A stretch of 64,000 nt of DNA from Aquincola tertiaricarbonis (GCF_023573145.1 NZ_CP097636.1:3658001-3722000), one strand, 5' to 3'. Positions 17,524-26,473 are shown, counted from the stretch's first letter. The notes: a model not told the origin generated them from the sequence alone. A program made the numbers and translations.

Positions 17524-18528
17524 ATGCTGAAGAATCTAGTGGCCGCCACGCTGGCGGCAGGCCTGACCCTGGGCGCCGCCACCGCCGCCCGCGCGGAAGG
17601 CCAGATCCGCATCGCCGAGCAGTTCGGCATCGTGTACCTGCTGCTGGACGTGGCCAAGGACCAGAAGCTGATCGAGAAGCAGGGCAAGGCCCAGGGCCTG
17701 GACATCAAGGTCGACTACGTCACCCTCTCGGGCGGCGCGGCGGTGAACGACGCGCTGCTGTCCGGCTCCATCGACGTGGCCGGCGCCGGCGTGGGCCCGC
17801 TGCTCACGCTGTGGGACCGCACCCGCGCCCGCCAGAACGTGCGCGGCATCGCGTCGCTGGGCAACTTCCCGTACTACCTGGTCAGCAACAACCCGAACGT
17901 GAAGACGATTGCCGACTTCACCGACAAGGACCGCATTGCGGTGCCGGCGGTGGGCGTGTCGGTGCAATCGCGGGTGCTGCAGCTGGCCTCGGCCAAGCTG
18001 TGGGGCGACGCGCAGTACAACAAGCTCGACAAGATCAGCGTGGCCGTGCCGCACCCCGAGGCCACCGCGGCCATCATCAAGGGCGGCACCGAGATCACCG
18101 GCCACTTCGGCAACCCGCCGTTCCAGGAACAGTCGCTGGCCGGCAACCCGAACGCGCGCATCGTGCTCAAGAGCTACGACGTGCTGGGCGGCCCGGCTTC
18201 GGCCACCGTGCTGTACGGCACCGAGAAATTCCGCGAGCAGAACCCCAAGACCTACAAGGCCTTCGTCGACGCGCTGGCCGAGGCGGCGCAGCTGATCCGC
18301 GGCAACCCCGAACTGGCGGCCGACATCTTCATCCGCACCAACAAGTCCAACGTCGACCGCAAGCTGCTGCTGTCCATCATCAAGAACCCCGAAGTGCAGT
18401 TCAAGCTGGCGCCCGAGAACACCTATGCGCTGGCCGAGTTCATGCACCGGGTGGGCGCCATCAAGAACAAGCCGGCTTCGGTGAAGGACTACTTCTTCGA
18501 CGATGCCCACCTGGCCGGGGGCAGCTGA
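17524..18528 (+). CDS. NitT/TauT-family ABC transporter substrate-binding protein
   Basis: 334 residues with a signal peptide ending at ARA-EG (about residue 23). The mature protein has the SBP_bac/NMT1-like pattern: IRIAEQFGIVYLL, LSGGAAVNDALLSGSIDVAGAG, and a hinge region AVPAVGVSVQSR. It should capture an organosulfonate or a related anion in the periplasm and deliver it to the permease encoded downstream. It starts ten bases after the dioxygenase gene and is followed after one base by the ATPase gene, so the four genes form one operon. Confidence 0.9.
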   Translation: MLKNLVAATLAAGLTLGAATAARAEGQIRIAEQFGIVYLLLDVAKDQKLIEKQGKAQGLDIKVDYVTLSGGAAVNDALLSGSIDVAGAGVGPLLTLWDRTRARQNVRGIASLGNFPYYLVSNNPNVKTIADFTDKDRIAVPAVGVSVQSRVLQLASAKLWGDAQYNKLDKISVAVPHPEATAAIIKGGTEITGHFGNPPFQEQSLAGNPNARIVLKSYDVLGGPASATVLYGTEKFREQNPKTYKAFVDALAEAAQLIRGNPELAADIFIRTNKSNVDRKLLLSIIKNPEVQFKLAPENTYALAEFMHRVGAIKNKPASVKDYFFDDAHLAGGS

Positions 18529-18529
18529 G

Positions 18530-19381
18530 ATGACCGCGACCGCCACCTTGCGCAGCGCCCCGGCGCATGCGCTGCCGCCCGCCCTGCGCTCGGAAGGGCC
18601 TCAGGCCGCAGCCCAGCCGGCCCCGCAGGAGGCGCTGCTGCAGGTGGACGGCGTGACGCTGGAGTACGCCACGCGTGAGCGCGTGGTACGGGCCACGCAC
18701 CGCGTGAGCTTCGAGGTGCACCAGGCCGACCGCTTCGTGCTGCTGGGGCCTTCGGGCTGCGGCAAGAGCACGCTGCTCAAGGCCATCGGCGGCTTCATCG
18801 CCCCGCGTGAAGGCGAGATCCGGCTGGACGGCCAGGCGGTGCACCAGCCGGGGCCCGACCGCATCGTCGTGTTCCAGGAATTCGACCAGTTGCCGCCCTG
18901 GAAGACGGTCAAGGCCAACGTGATGTTTCCGCTGCTGGCCGCGCGCAAGCTGGGCCGCAAGGAGGCCGAAGAACGTGCGCTGGACTGCCTGGCCAAGGTG
19001 GGCCTGTCGAAGTTTGCCGATGCCTACCCGCACACGCTGTCGGGCGGCATGAAGCAGCGCGTGGCCATCGCCCGTGCGCTGGCCATGCAGCCCAAGGTGC
19101 TGCTGATGGACGAGCCGTTTGCCGCGCTCGATGCGCTGACCCGCCGCCGCATGCAGGAAGAGCTGCTGGCGCTGTGGGACGACGTGCGCTTCACGCTGCT
19201 GTTCGTCACCCACTCCATCGAAGAAGCGCTGGTGGTGGGCAACCGCATCCTGCTGCTGTCGCCGCATCCCGGCCGCGTGCGCGCCGAGATCAACAGCCAC
19301 CAGTACGGCCTGCACAGCCTGGGCGGCGCCGACTTCCAGGCCACCGCGCAGCGCATCCACGGCCTGCTGTTCGACCAATGA
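18530..19381 (+). CDS. ABC transporter ATP-binding protein (NitT/TauT type)
   Basis: 283 residues. Walker A GPSGCGKST (73-81), Q-loop in VFQEFDQL, signature LSGGMKQRVAIARA, Walker B VLLMDEPFAALD and the H-loop FVTHSIEEAL are all intact. About 35 residues of Ala/Pro-rich sequence precede the domain. It powers uptake through the permease, whose gene overlaps by four bases (ATGA). Closest type is TauB/SsuB. Confidence 0.93.
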   Translation: MTATATLRSAPAHALPPALRSEGPQAAAQPAPQEALLQVDGVTLEYATRERVVRATHRVSFEVHQADRFVLLGPSGCGKSTLLKAIGGFIAPREGEIRLDGQAVHQPGPDRIVVFQEFDQLPPWKTVKANVMFPLLAARKLGRKEAEERALDCLAKVGLSKFADAYPHTLSGGMKQRVAIARALAMQPKVLLMDEPFAALDALTRRRMQEELLALWDDVRFTLLFVTHSIEEALVVGNRILLLSPHPGRVRAEINSHQYGLHSLGGADFQATAQRIHGLLFDQ

Positions 19382-20247
19382 CCACCTTGACACCCCCGGT
19401 GCGCCCGGAATACGAGCGCGAACCCGATGCGCTGACCGACGCCCCCGCCGAGCGCGCGCTGCCGCTGGGCCAGCGCATCTGGCAGCAGTCGGCCGTGCGC
19501 AAGGCGGTGATCCTGTTGCTGCTGGCGCTGCTGTGGGAGCTGATCGCCCGCTGGCAGGACAACGACCTGCTGCTGCCCACCTTCAGCCAGACGGCGCAGG
19601 CCTTTGCCAACGACCTGCGCAGCGGCGAGCTGCTGACCAAGGCGCGCATCTCCATCGGCGTGCTGCTGCAGGGTTACCTGCTGGGCATCGCCACCGCCTT
19701 CGTGCTGACCACGCTGGCCGTTTCCACCCAGCTGGGGCGCGACCTGCTGGGCACGCTGACGGCGATGTTCAACCCGCTGCCCGCCATCGCGCTGCTGCCG
19801 CTGGCGCTGCTGTGGTTCGGCCTGGGCAACGGCAGCCTGATCTTCGTGCTGGTGCACTCGGTGCTGTGGCCGCTGGCGCTCAACACCTATGCCGGCTTCC
19901 AAGGCGTGCCCGAAACCCTGCGCATGGCCGGCCGCAACTACGGCCTGCGCGGGCTTCGCTACGTGCTGCTGATCCTGGTGCCTTCGGCGCTGCCGGCCAT
20001 CCTCTCGGGCCTGAAGATCGGCTGGGCCTTCGCCTGGCGCACCCTGATCGCGGCCGAGCTGGTGTTCGGCGCCTCCTCAGGCCAGGGCGGCCTGGGCTGG
20101 TACATCTTCCAGAACCGCAACGAGCTCTACACCGACCGCGTCTTCGCCGGCCTGGCGATGGTCATCATCATCGGCCTGGCGGTGGAAAGCCTGGTGTTCG
20201 ACACGCTGGAGCGCGTGACGGTGAGGCGGTGGGGGGTGCAGAGGTAG
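19378..20247 (+). CDS. ABC transporter permease (NitT/TauT type)
   Basis: 289 residues with about six membrane helices and the BPD_transp_1 loop RMAGRNYGLRGLRYVLLILVPSALP, whose EAA-type glycine contacts the ATPase. The start overlaps the ATPase gene stop. It is the inner-membrane channel of the same TauABC/SsuABC-like importer. It is the last gene before base composition drops into the accessory stretch. Confidence 0.92.
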   Translation: MTTLTPPVRPEYEREPDALTDAPAERALPLGQRIWQQSAVRKAVILLLLALLWELIARWQDNDLLLPTFSQTAQAFANDLRSGELLTKARISIGVLLQGYLLGIATAFVLTTLAVSTQLGRDLLGTLTAMFNPLPAIALLPLALLWFGLGNGSLIFVLVHSVLWPLALNTYAGFQGVPETLRMAGRNYGLRGLRYVLLILVPSALPAILSGLKIGWAFAWRTLIAAELVFGASSGQGGLGWYIFQNRNELYTDRVFAGLAMVIIIGLAVESLVFDTLERVTVRRWGVQR

Positions 20248-20320
20248 GGGTGCACCGCGCTTCGCGGCCGAAGCGAACGCACGGCGATGACGGCTGCCAC
20301 ACGAGGACGCCGTGCTAGCA

Positions 20321-20348
20321 TGTGTACGCAAATCCCAACGGGTACACA
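20321..20348 (+). promoter_or_regulatory. inverted-repeat operator of the vapBC operon
   Basis: TGTGTAC (20321-20327) and GTACACA (20342-20348) form a perfect 7-bp inverted repeat with a 14-bp gap, ending one base before the vapB ATG; TAGCAT just to its left could be the -10. VapBC complexes repress their own promoter by binding such repeats, so this is the expected autoregulatory site. Confidence 0.65.
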
Positions 20349-20349
20349 C

Positions 20350-20544
20350 ATGCGCACCAACATCGAGATTGACGACAAGCTCATGAAGGACGCCCTTCGG
20401 GCGACAGGTGCAAAGACCAAGAAGGAGGCGGTTGAACTCGGGCTGCGCACGCTGGTTCAGCTCCGGGCTCAGGAAAAGGCCAAAGAGCTGCGCGGCAAGA
20501 TCACCTGGGAAGGGGATCTGAACGCCTTGAGGACGGACAGGTGA
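20350..20544 (+). CDS. vapB: type II antitoxin, VapB family
   Basis: 64 residues. The N-terminus MRTNIEIDDKLMKDAL is a ribbon-helix-helix DNA-binding domain of the VapB (MazE/AbrB-like DUF2191) type, followed by a C-terminal segment (KITWEGDLNALR) that should wrap the toxin. An alternative start 21 codons upstream would put the operator inside the gene, so 20350 is preferred. It overlaps the toxin start by four bases (GTGA). Confidence 0.88.
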   Translation: MRTNIEIDDKLMKDALRATGAKTKKEAVELGLRTLVQLRAQEKAKELRGKITWEGDLNALRTDR

Positions 20545-20942
20545 TCTTGGTCGACTCCAGCGTCTGGATTGACTACTTTCGCTCGGCAGATACCCCGCAA
20601 GTCGCGTTGCTCGACTCTTATTTGGGGCGTACGCCTCTGGCCATTGGCGATCTGATTGCGGCCGAAGTCCTTCAAGGCGTGCGGGATGACAAGCAGTTCA
20701 AGTCGGTCAAGCAAGTGTTTGACGCCTTCACCCAGATCGACTTGTGCGGGTACGACCTTGCAATCAAGGCTTCTGAAAACTATCGCCTGCTGAGAAGCAA
20801 GGGCATCACCATTCGGAAGACGATAGACACGTTGATTGCGACCCGCTGCATCGATAGCGGGTTGACGCTATTGCATGCGGATGCCGACTTCCGGCCGTTT
20901 GCCGAGCATCTCGGACTGCGCGAAGCGTTTTCGGACGGATAA
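20541..20942 (+). CDS. vapC: type II toxin, PIN-domain ribonuclease VapC
   Basis: 133 residues from a GTG overlapping the vapB stop. The PIN acidic residues are in place: D5 (MILVDSSVW), E42 (AAEVLQG), D96 (TIDTLIA) and D114/D116 (HADADF). PIN toxins cut tRNA or rRNA in an Mg-dependent way and are held off by VapB. GC content is clearly lower than in the flanking transporter genes, in keeping with acquisition by transfer. Confidence 0.92.
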   Translation: MILVDSSVWIDYFRSADTPQVALLDSYLGRTPLAIGDLIAAEVLQGVRDDKQFKSVKQVFDAFTQIDLCGYDLAIKASENYRLLRSKGITIRKTIDTLIATRCIDSGLTLLHADADFRPFAEHLGLREAFSDG

Positions 20943-20976
20943 CACCGACGGTCAGCCGCGCGGAAGTGCTTGGCAT

Positions 20977-21019
20977 AAAAAATCCAACCCGTTTGGCCAT
21001 CCTGCGGGGAAGTTGGATT
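20977..21019 (-). terminator. intrinsic terminator of the HEPN-like gene
   Basis: AATCCAAC (20981-20988) pairs with GTTGGATT (21012-21019), with further CCG/CGG pairing inside. Read on the minus strand the stem is followed by six T residues (20982-20977). It begins six bases after the stop at 21025, which supports that gene as a genuine transcription unit. Confidence 0.75.
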
Positions 21020-21024
21020 CAAAG

Positions 21025-21498
21025 CTATAGCCCTTCTTTCGCTGCTCGCCTACCTACATGGACCTCGGCTGTAGCGCCGAGTTGCGAGGCGAGTGATGCA
21101 AAGGCGTGAACTATTTTCGTTCTGAACGTGTATTTGCTGATTTTCGTTGCAGGAAAGGCATCTAGTACAGCATTAGCCCACCTTTCAAATTCGCTAGCCG
21201 AAGAGTCGAAATTCAATTCGTGAGCGAGTTTATTTCGCAGGCGATTGACCTGCAAAGTGAAGGCTTGAATTTTAAGAAATTGCTCGTGATCCATATCATG
21301 CAGCAACCGCAAAAGCTGAAGCTTTTTCGCGAAGGATATGTTCAAGCTATCTACGCCATCGCGACGAACTAAGTGACCAAGAGATTGATCAATTACTGAT
21401 TCGAGCAGCAAGTGGCCCTTCAACAAAATTAGCTCTGTATCGGTGACTTCATCCAAGTGCACCCACACCGCGTAGTGAATCAGTTTTCTTAACGGCAT
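21025..21498 (-). CDS. HEPN-like protein, possible RNase or toxin
   Basis: 157 residues from the ATG at 21498; a GTG 54 bases upstream is an alternative start. It is all-helical by composition (LILLKGHLLLESVIDQ, FAKKLQLLRLL) and contains RNKLAH, fitting the R-x4-6-H motif that forms the active site of HEPN ribonucleases. HEPN proteins occur as toxins, abortive-infection factors and RNA-cleaving partners of nucleotidyltransferases; no MNT partner is adjacent. The gene is visibly lower in GC than the surroundings and has its own terminator. The family link is from motif and helical pattern only. Confidence 0.6.
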   Translation of the reverse strand: MPLRKLIHYAVWVHLDEVTDTELILLKGHLLLESVIDQSLGHLVRRDGVDSLNISFAKKLQLLRLLHDMDHEQFLKIQAFTLQVNRLRNKLAHELNFDSSASEFERWANAVLDAFPATKISKYTFRTKIVHAFASLASQLGATAEVHVGRRAAKEGL

Positions 21499-21721
21499 CG
21501 CTCTCTGCTCGTGTGGCCTGTACAACCTTCTGACCCAGGTCGAGAAATACACCCAGCAGGGCTAGGTGTGCTAGGAGCGCGTCATTGGCAAAGCGCAGTG
21601 CACAACCTCAACAAATCGGCACAGCAACTGGGCGTGCCGCCGGTCCCCACTACACCTTCGACGCACGCGGCGTGAGAAAGTCTAAGTGCGTCAGTCGCGC
21701 GCGGGAGTTTCTTGACAGGCA

Positions 21722-22165
21722 TCACTGTCTGCGAAGCACGCGATCGTAGAACGATTCGTCAAGCTGCCTGTGAAGGGTCACTGGTGTCACAGCAAACAGT
21801 GAAGCCAAGTGGGCAACGGTCTCATCACTCCGCGTCTTCTGTTCCTGCAGGGCTTCAAGGGCTTCTCGGCAGACAAGTGTTGCGTGGGTGTTGTTGCACA
21901 GAATGCCCCATGTCGATGTGGGGAACCACACAGCAGCAAAGAGTGCTTGCCCACGCTCTGGATGATTGCGCGCGTTGTAGTTTGAATCAACTGCCTGCAG
22001 CAGCAAAGGCAGACGGTGGCTGCTTGTTTTGAAGGCGGACTCCAACCCAAGAAACTTGCTCCTAGAACTTTTGTGACGACGCCAAGCGTGGCTAACATGC
22101 GAAGCTCCAAACTCAAGCCGCTCGTTCGGGTGATCAGCGACGCGGGGCCAATCCAATGCGGTCAT
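21722..22165 (-). CDS. hypothetical protein, accessory region
   Basis: 147 residues from an ATG at 22165; ends in DESFYDRVLRRQ. Hydrophilic, with no signal peptide or membrane helix and no recognised motif; Trp/His-rich N-terminal half and a helical C-terminal half (LEALQEQKTRSDETVAHLASL). Coding is plausible because codon choice follows the lower-GC neighbourhood and no better frame competes, but it could be a decayed or spurious frame. Confidence 0.4.
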   Translation of the reverse strand: MTALDWPRVADHPNERLEFGASHVSHAWRRHKSSRSKFLGLESAFKTSSHRLPLLLQAVDSNYNARNHPERGQALFAAVWFPTSTWGILCNNTHATLVCREALEALQEQKTRSDETVAHLASLFAVTPVTLHRQLDESFYDRVLRRQ

Positions 22166-22385
22166 TCGGCGTGCACTTGGTAGGTTGCGATGCCCAGCGT
22201 TTGAGCTGGCTGGACCAACGCGGTATGTGGCTGAAGGCCCAGAACGAAATGGCGGGCCACTTCTCGTATGCCACCAGGGGTCCGGCTGAGCGAATGGTTA
22301 TCGAGGCAATCGGCCCGAAAGTCTGTCGCTGGCATGTACAGGCTCTGTGCGAATCAAGTGCTTAGAGTGACTTACTTGAGAGGCT

Positions 22386-22946
22386 TCACTTTTCGCGGTC
22401 GTGCGTGCGCTCGCCGCGGACCCATTTAACAATTGGCCCAACAACCGCGTCGTGAAGGAACGAGCCTAATAACCCGACGATTGCAGCAATCAGTCCCGCC
22501 CACAGCCAGATTTTATATGGCGATGGTGCCCAGCGAAACCCGGCAAACCAATATCCAAGCAGATTCGCATGGCCATTGAGGTAGTAGACACCGGACGTTA
22601 TCGCCACAGTCGCCAGGCCCGTGCACATTAAGATAAAGCATAGCCGATGGGTTGGTGTACGCAGGCCACTAATAGCGAAAGTACTTTGGACGCGTAAAAG
22701 TCCCTTGGTGGGCCACGTCGGAAATTTGGCAATCAAGACGAACACCACAATAAAGTAGAAGCCGGTCGTGGCGGCTGCTTCCAGTAGTGACGAGCCTTCC
22801 AGTCGATAGCCGCGCCGAGTCCGATCAAGTGCTTCAAACGCAAAGACGAACGCGATTAAAGACGCGACGAATGAGGCGTAGATAGTTGCGGCAGTGTATG
22901 GGCGCATGTTCTCTGTGACGCCTAACGCGTTCCCGAGAGACAGCAT
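22386..22946 (-). CDS. hypothetical four-helix membrane protein, accessory region
   Basis: 186 residues with about four membrane helices (near 20-40, 60-78, 104-125, 146-166) and a basic, charged C-terminus (KWVRGERTHDREK). A Met at residue 14 is an alternative start. No family recognised. Lower GC than the core genome; it faces the same way as the two other minus-strand genes of this stretch. It could be a membrane effector of a defence or toxin module, but nothing in the sequence shows that directly. Confidence 0.55.
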   Translation of the reverse strand: MLSLGNALGVTENMRPYTAATIYASFVASLIAFVFAFEALDRTRRGYRLEGSSLLEAAATTGFYFIVVFVLIAKFPTWPTKGLLRVQSTFAISGLRTPTHRLCFILMCTGLATVAITSGVYYLNGHANLLGYWFAGFRWAPSPYKIWLWAGLIAAIVGLLGSFLHDAVVGPIVKWVRGERTHDREK

Positions 22947-23402
22947 ACGCCACCCAGGCAGCCGATCCGCCCCCTAAATTAAACGCGGCACAACGCTCCA
23001 AGTGCCTGATCAAGCGACCCTTTTTCAGAGATCACCGCAGCCTCATGCGGCATTAAATTCCCGGCAAAAGCAACGGTTCGTCGCGAGTACGTCAAAGGCC
23101 AAGCAGGCGCCGCCAAGCCACCAGGCCGACGCAATGGGCGGCGTTGCTCGCCCGGACTCTTCCCGCCAAAACGGTCATTGCTCGGCAGACTGACTGCGGG
23201 CGACAGCCTCAGACGCTGTGACGGGTCGAGTACCCGGCTCCGACCGCGCCGCAGGCGCTGCCCATAGGCCTGCGCACCAGCCACCAGCCACCAGCAAGCC
23301 AAGCGCAAACCGGCGCTCATGCGGCCGAGCGGGTGATCACCCCCACGTCGCGCAAACGCGGCCGGGCGGGACAGCTTCCCCGCCCCAGCCCACCCGCCCA
23401 CA
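22947..23402. other. 456-bp non-coding region at the end of the accessory stretch
   Basis: No convincing gene. It holds three tandem CACCAGC units (23275-23295), a 12-bp palindrome GGGTGATCACCC (23331-23342) and a small CGGGT-CGAGT-ACCCG hairpin near 23222. Composition returns to high GC toward the right. No integrase, attachment-site duplication or tRNA was seen to mark an island border. Confidence 0.45.
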
Positions 23403-24860
23403 CTACTGACAACTCGGATAGCTCGCCTGATACCCCGCCCGCGCTGCCGGGGCGGTGTAGTCGTCGACGCTCGGTGTGTTGTTGGTGAACCGGCAACCAT
23501 AGGTCGGCGCCGCCACCGTGGCCGGGGTCACCACGTCGTCGCCGGCGGGCTTGGTGCCGCCGGCTTCCCACTTGACCATGTCGTCGAAGGCGGTGGCGGC
23601 TTCGGCCGCGGTGAAGGCGCAGTGGCCCACGTCGCGGATGGCGCGTTGCACCAGCCACTTGTCGTTGCCCTTGGCCTTGACGCGCTCGTAGTACACCTGC
23701 TCCATCTTGAACGGCACGAACAGGTCGCCCAGCGTGTGCAGCGTCACCACCGGCACGCTGATGTCGCCCGGCGTCACCGGGATCCAGCGCAGGCCGTCGG
23801 TGCGCAGCCGGTTGGCATCGGTGGCCGGGGTCACCTTGAAGGCGCGGGCGTTGAAGTCGTTGTCCACCGCGGTGGCGCTGCTGCTGGAAGCGTCCACCTT
23901 GTAGACCAGGCCGCGGGTGTCCACCACGTTCTTGTTGAGGATGCCGTTGATGGTGCCGTCACCGCCCATCGACGCCCAGATGTTGTTCTGGTTGCTGGCG
24001 GTGGCCCAGCCTTCGGCATAGAAGGGGCGCGGGCCACCGCTCAGGTACATCACCGCGTTTTTCAACAGGTCGCCGGTGGCATTGGTCTGCGTGGGGTAGG
24101 TGCTCCACAGCGCGGCCCGGATGGCGGGCGTGATCTCGGCGAAGTTGGTCACCGGCCAGGCCGTGACGGGCACGCCGGCCAGCTGCTGCGCCACCACCTG
24201 GTAACCGGTGAAGTAGTTGAACAGCTCGGTATCGCCCAGCACGCCGCACATGGGCACCGCGCCGTTGTACTTCACCTTGTTGATGGCCTTGGCCTGTGCC
24301 TCGGCCTCGATGGCGGCGGCGGTGATGTGGCCGCCCATCGAGATGCCGGTGATGAAGATCTTGCTGGGCGCGGCCAGCGTGCGGCCCTTGGAAGCCGCGA
24401 TCTGCGTGAAGTTGAGCGCCAGTGCATTGGTGTCTTCCACGCCGGCGCGCACGTCGTAGTAGTTCTTCGAGTAGCTGGAGGCCGCCCAGGCATAGCCCTT
24501 GTCCAGCAGGTAGCGGCGCATCAGCGGCGTGTCCACCGTCAGGTTGGGGCCGGTGCCGCGGTAGCCGTGGGCCCACATCACCAGCTGGCCGTTCCAGCCG
24601 GTCTGCGGCACCTCGATGCGGTAGGCCGCGCCGTTGAGCACACCCGTCCAGCGGTCGGTGGCCACGTTGCTGCCGGCCAGCGCCGGGAAGGTGTCTTCCT
24701 GCACCGGCGTGAAGGTGCGGGTGTCCTGCGTCCGGGCCTCTTCGGGCACCGGCACGTCGTCGTCGCTGCCGCCGCAGGCGGCCAGCAAGGCCGCGGCGGC
24801 CACGGCGGCCACGGGCAGCAGGCCGAGCGCACGCGGGCGCCGGCAAGGGAACTGGCTCAT
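23403..24860 (-). CDS. lipoprotein alpha/beta hydrolase
   Basis: 485 residues. The signal peptide has a lipobox LLAAC (C29) followed by GGSDDD, so the protein is lipid-anchored outside the inner membrane. The hydrolase fold shows MWAHGYRGTG as an oxyanion-type segment, nucleophile S174 in TGISMGGH, an aspartate in HTLGDLFVPF and a histidine in DVGHCAFT. Several Cys residues (MCGVL, YGCRF, YPSCQ) could form disulfides. It probably hydrolyses esters or a polymer; substrate not predictable. It is transcribed away from the thioredoxin-like gene. Confidence 0.82.
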   Translation of the reverse strand: MSQFPCRRPRALGLLPVAAVAAAALLAACGGSDDDVPVPEEARTQDTRTFTPVQEDTFPALAGSNVATDRWTGVLNGAAYRIEVPQTGWNGQLVMWAHGYRGTGPNLTVDTPLMRRYLLDKGYAWAASSYSKNYYDVRAGVEDTNALALNFTQIAASKGRTLAAPSKIFITGISMGGHITAAAIEAEAQAKAINKVKYNGAVPMCGVLGDTELFNYFTGYQVVAQQLAGVPVTAWPVTNFAEITPAIRAALWSTYPTQTNATGDLLKNAVMYLSGGPRPFYAEGWATASNQNNIWASMGGDGTINGILNKNVVDTRGLVYKVDASSSSATAVDNDFNARAFKVTPATDANRLRTDGLRWIPVTPGDISVPVVTLHTLGDLFVPFKMEQVYYERVKAKGNDKWLVQRAIRDVGHCAFTAAEAATAFDDMVKWEAGGTKPAGDDVVTPATVAAPTYGCRFTNNTPSVDDYTAPAARAGYQASYPSCQ

Positions 24861-25001
24861 GCTTGTCTCCTTCGAGCGGCTGCTGGCCGCTACTTGTGGG
24901 GGCGGTCAGCCTACGCCCGTCGCCCGCGGGCGTGGCGTCGCCAAGGTGACGCGGCGGCTGAGCACAAACCATGAGGCGCCGCGGCCCGGCACACTTGCGC
25001 C

Positions 25002-25352
25002 ATGGAACCGACCGAACGCCTGCTGGTGGCCTGCCTGTGCGCCGCCTGGTGCGGCACCTGCCGCGAGTACGAAGCCGCCTTTGCCGCCGCCCGCCAGGCC
25101 GATGGCGGCGCCGCCGACTGGGCCTGGGTGGACATCGAGGACCACGACGAGGTGCTGGGCACGCTGGACGTGGAGAACTTTCCCACGCTGCTGATCGCGC
25201 GGGGCGAGGCGGTGCTGTTCTACGGCACGGTGACGCCACACCTGGCCACGCTGCAGCGGCTGCTGCAGAACGCACGCGATGGCGACTTCAGCCCCAGCAC
25301 CGACCCGGCGGTCGCCGGCCTGCCGGCCCGGGTGCGGGCGGTGGACGCATGA
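25002..25352 (+). CDS. thioredoxin-fold protein with CGTC motif
   Basis: 116 residues, no signal peptide. The redox motif is C17-G-T-C20 in AAWCGTCREYE, and NFPTLLIARG holds the cis-proline of the thioredoxin fold. The CGTC centre instead of CGPC suggests a more specialised oxidoreductase than a housekeeping thioredoxin. It sits upstream of the sulfate uptake genes, and reductant supply for sulfur metabolism is a reasonable guess, not shown. Confidence 0.82.
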   Translation: MEPTERLLVACLCAAWCGTCREYEAAFAAARQADGGAADWAWVDIEDHDEVLGTLDVENFPTLLIARGEAVLFYGTVTPHLATLQRLLQNARDGDFSPSTDPAVAGLPARVRAVDA

Positions 25353-25380
25353 AGGGTTGCCGCCCTTCATCGGAAAACGT

Positions 25381-25432
25381 ATAAGAGTCCGCGGAACGCT
25401 TCGTTCCCTGCACGACGGGGTGTTTCTAGAGT
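25381..25432 (+). promoter_or_regulatory. sulfur-type promoter of sbp
   Basis: ATAAG (25381-25385), five bases, then GCGGAACGCTTCGTTCCCTG (25391-25410), which contains the hairpin GGAACG-CTT-CGTTCC, and a -10-like TAGAGT (25427-25432). Order and spacing are identical to the promoter before the tauD-like gene and to that before the second binding protein. The -35 position (TTCCCT) is poor, so an activator such as CysB is expected. Confidence 0.65.
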
Positions 25433-25468
25433 GGCGGCAACCTCTCCACTCTCGCCCCCCGGATTCGC

Positions 25469-26473
25469 ATGAACTTCAAGAAGACCCTGATCGTCGGCGC
25501 CGCGCTGGCGGGTGCCGCGTTCGGCGTGCTGGCCAAGGACTTCACGCTGCTCAACGTCAGCTACGACCCCACGCGCGAGCTGTACGTTGAATACAACGCC
25601 GCCTTCGCCAAGGCCTACAAGGCCAAGACGGGCGACACCGTCACCATCAAGCAGTCGCACGGCGGCTCGGGCAAGCAGGCCCGCTCGGTGATCGACGGCA
25701 TCGACGCCGACGTGGTCACGCTGGCCCTGGCCTACGACATCGACGAGATCTCGGCCAAGGCCAAGCTGCTGCCCAGCGACTGGCAAAAGCGCCTGCCGCA
25801 CAACAGCTCGCCCTACACCTCCACCTACGTGTTCCTGGTGCGCAAGGGCAACCCCAAGGGCATCAAGGACTGGGGCGACCTGGCCAAGCCGGGCGTGTCG
25901 GTGATCACCGCCAACCCCAAGACCTCGGGCGGCGCGCGTTGGGGCTACCTGGCCGCCTACGGCTGGGCGCTCAAGCAACCGGGCGGCAGCGAAGCCAAGG
26001 CCAAGGAGTTCATCGGCAAGGTGCTGGCCAACGTGCCGGTGCTCGACTCCGGCGCCCGCGGCTCCACCGTCACCTTCGCCGAACGCGGCCTGGGCGACGT
26101 GCTGCTGGCCTGGGAGAACGAGGCCCACCTGTCGCTGAAGGAGTTCGGCCCCGGCAAGTTCGACATCGTCTACCCGCCCAGCAGCATCCTGGCCGAGCCG
26201 CCGGTGGCGGTGGTGGACAAGGTGGTGGACAAGAAGGGCACGCGCGCCGTGGCCCAGGCCTACCTGGAATACCTGTACACGCCGGAAGGCCAGGAAATCG
26301 CGGCGAAGAACTTCTACCGCCCCACCGACCCCAAGGTGGCGGCCAAATACGCCAGCAACTTCCCTGCGATCAAGCTGTTCACGGTGGATGAAGTGTTCGG
26401 CGGCTGGGCCAACGCCCAGAAGACCCACTTCGCCGATGGCGGCACCTTCGACCAGGTGTACACGCGCAAGTAA
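25469..26473 (+). CDS. sbp: sulfate-binding periplasmic protein Sbp
   Basis: 334 residues with a signal peptide ending near GVLA. It keeps the sulfate-contact residues known from Salmonella SBP: S67 in HGGSG, S153-G154-G155 in KTSGGARW, A196 in GARGST and W215 in LAWENEA. It should deliver sulfate or thiosulfate to CysTWA. A terminator follows, so it is probably a single-gene transcript beside the cys operon. The ribosome site is weak. Confidence 0.93.
   Translation: MNFKKTLIVGAALAGAAFGVLAKDFTLLNVSYDPTRELYVEYNAAFAKAYKAKTGDTVTIKQSHGGSGKQARSVIDGIDADVVTLALAYDIDEISAKAKLLPSDWQKRLPHNSSPYTSTYVFLVRKGNPKGIKDWGDLAKPGVSVITANPKTSGGARWGYLAAYGWALKQPGGSEAKAKEFIGKVLANVPVLDSGARGSTVTFAERGLGDVLLAWENEAHLSLKEFGPGKFDIVYPPSSILAEPPVAVVDKVVDKKGTRAVAQAYLEYLYTPEGQEIAAKNFYRPTDPKVAAKYASNFPAIKLFTVDEVFGGWANAQKTHFADGGTFDQVYTRK

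Noticed and set aside
21560..21721. Possible remnant of a coding sequence (HYTFDARGV-like translation on the plus strand)
   Set aside because: Too short and without a start codon or identifiable family to call a pseudogene.
22156..22365. 69-codon plus-strand frame in the accessory stretch
   Set aside because: No ribosome site, no motif, and it begins inside the start of the minus-strand gene; could be chance in a lower-GC region.
22918..22926. GCCTAAC, like the outer end of an integron attC site
   Set aside because: No matching GTTRRRY within 150 bp and no foldable attC arms; also it lies in the start region of the membrane protein gene.
23275..23295. Three tandem CACCAGC units as possible CRISPR or iteron array
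   Set aside because: Units are only 7 bp without spacers and only three copies; no cas or rep gene nearby.
22979..23500. 173-codon minus-strand frame before the hydrolase gene end
   Set aside because: Low-complexity Arg/Ala/Gly composition and overlap with the well-supported hydrolase; no ribosome site.
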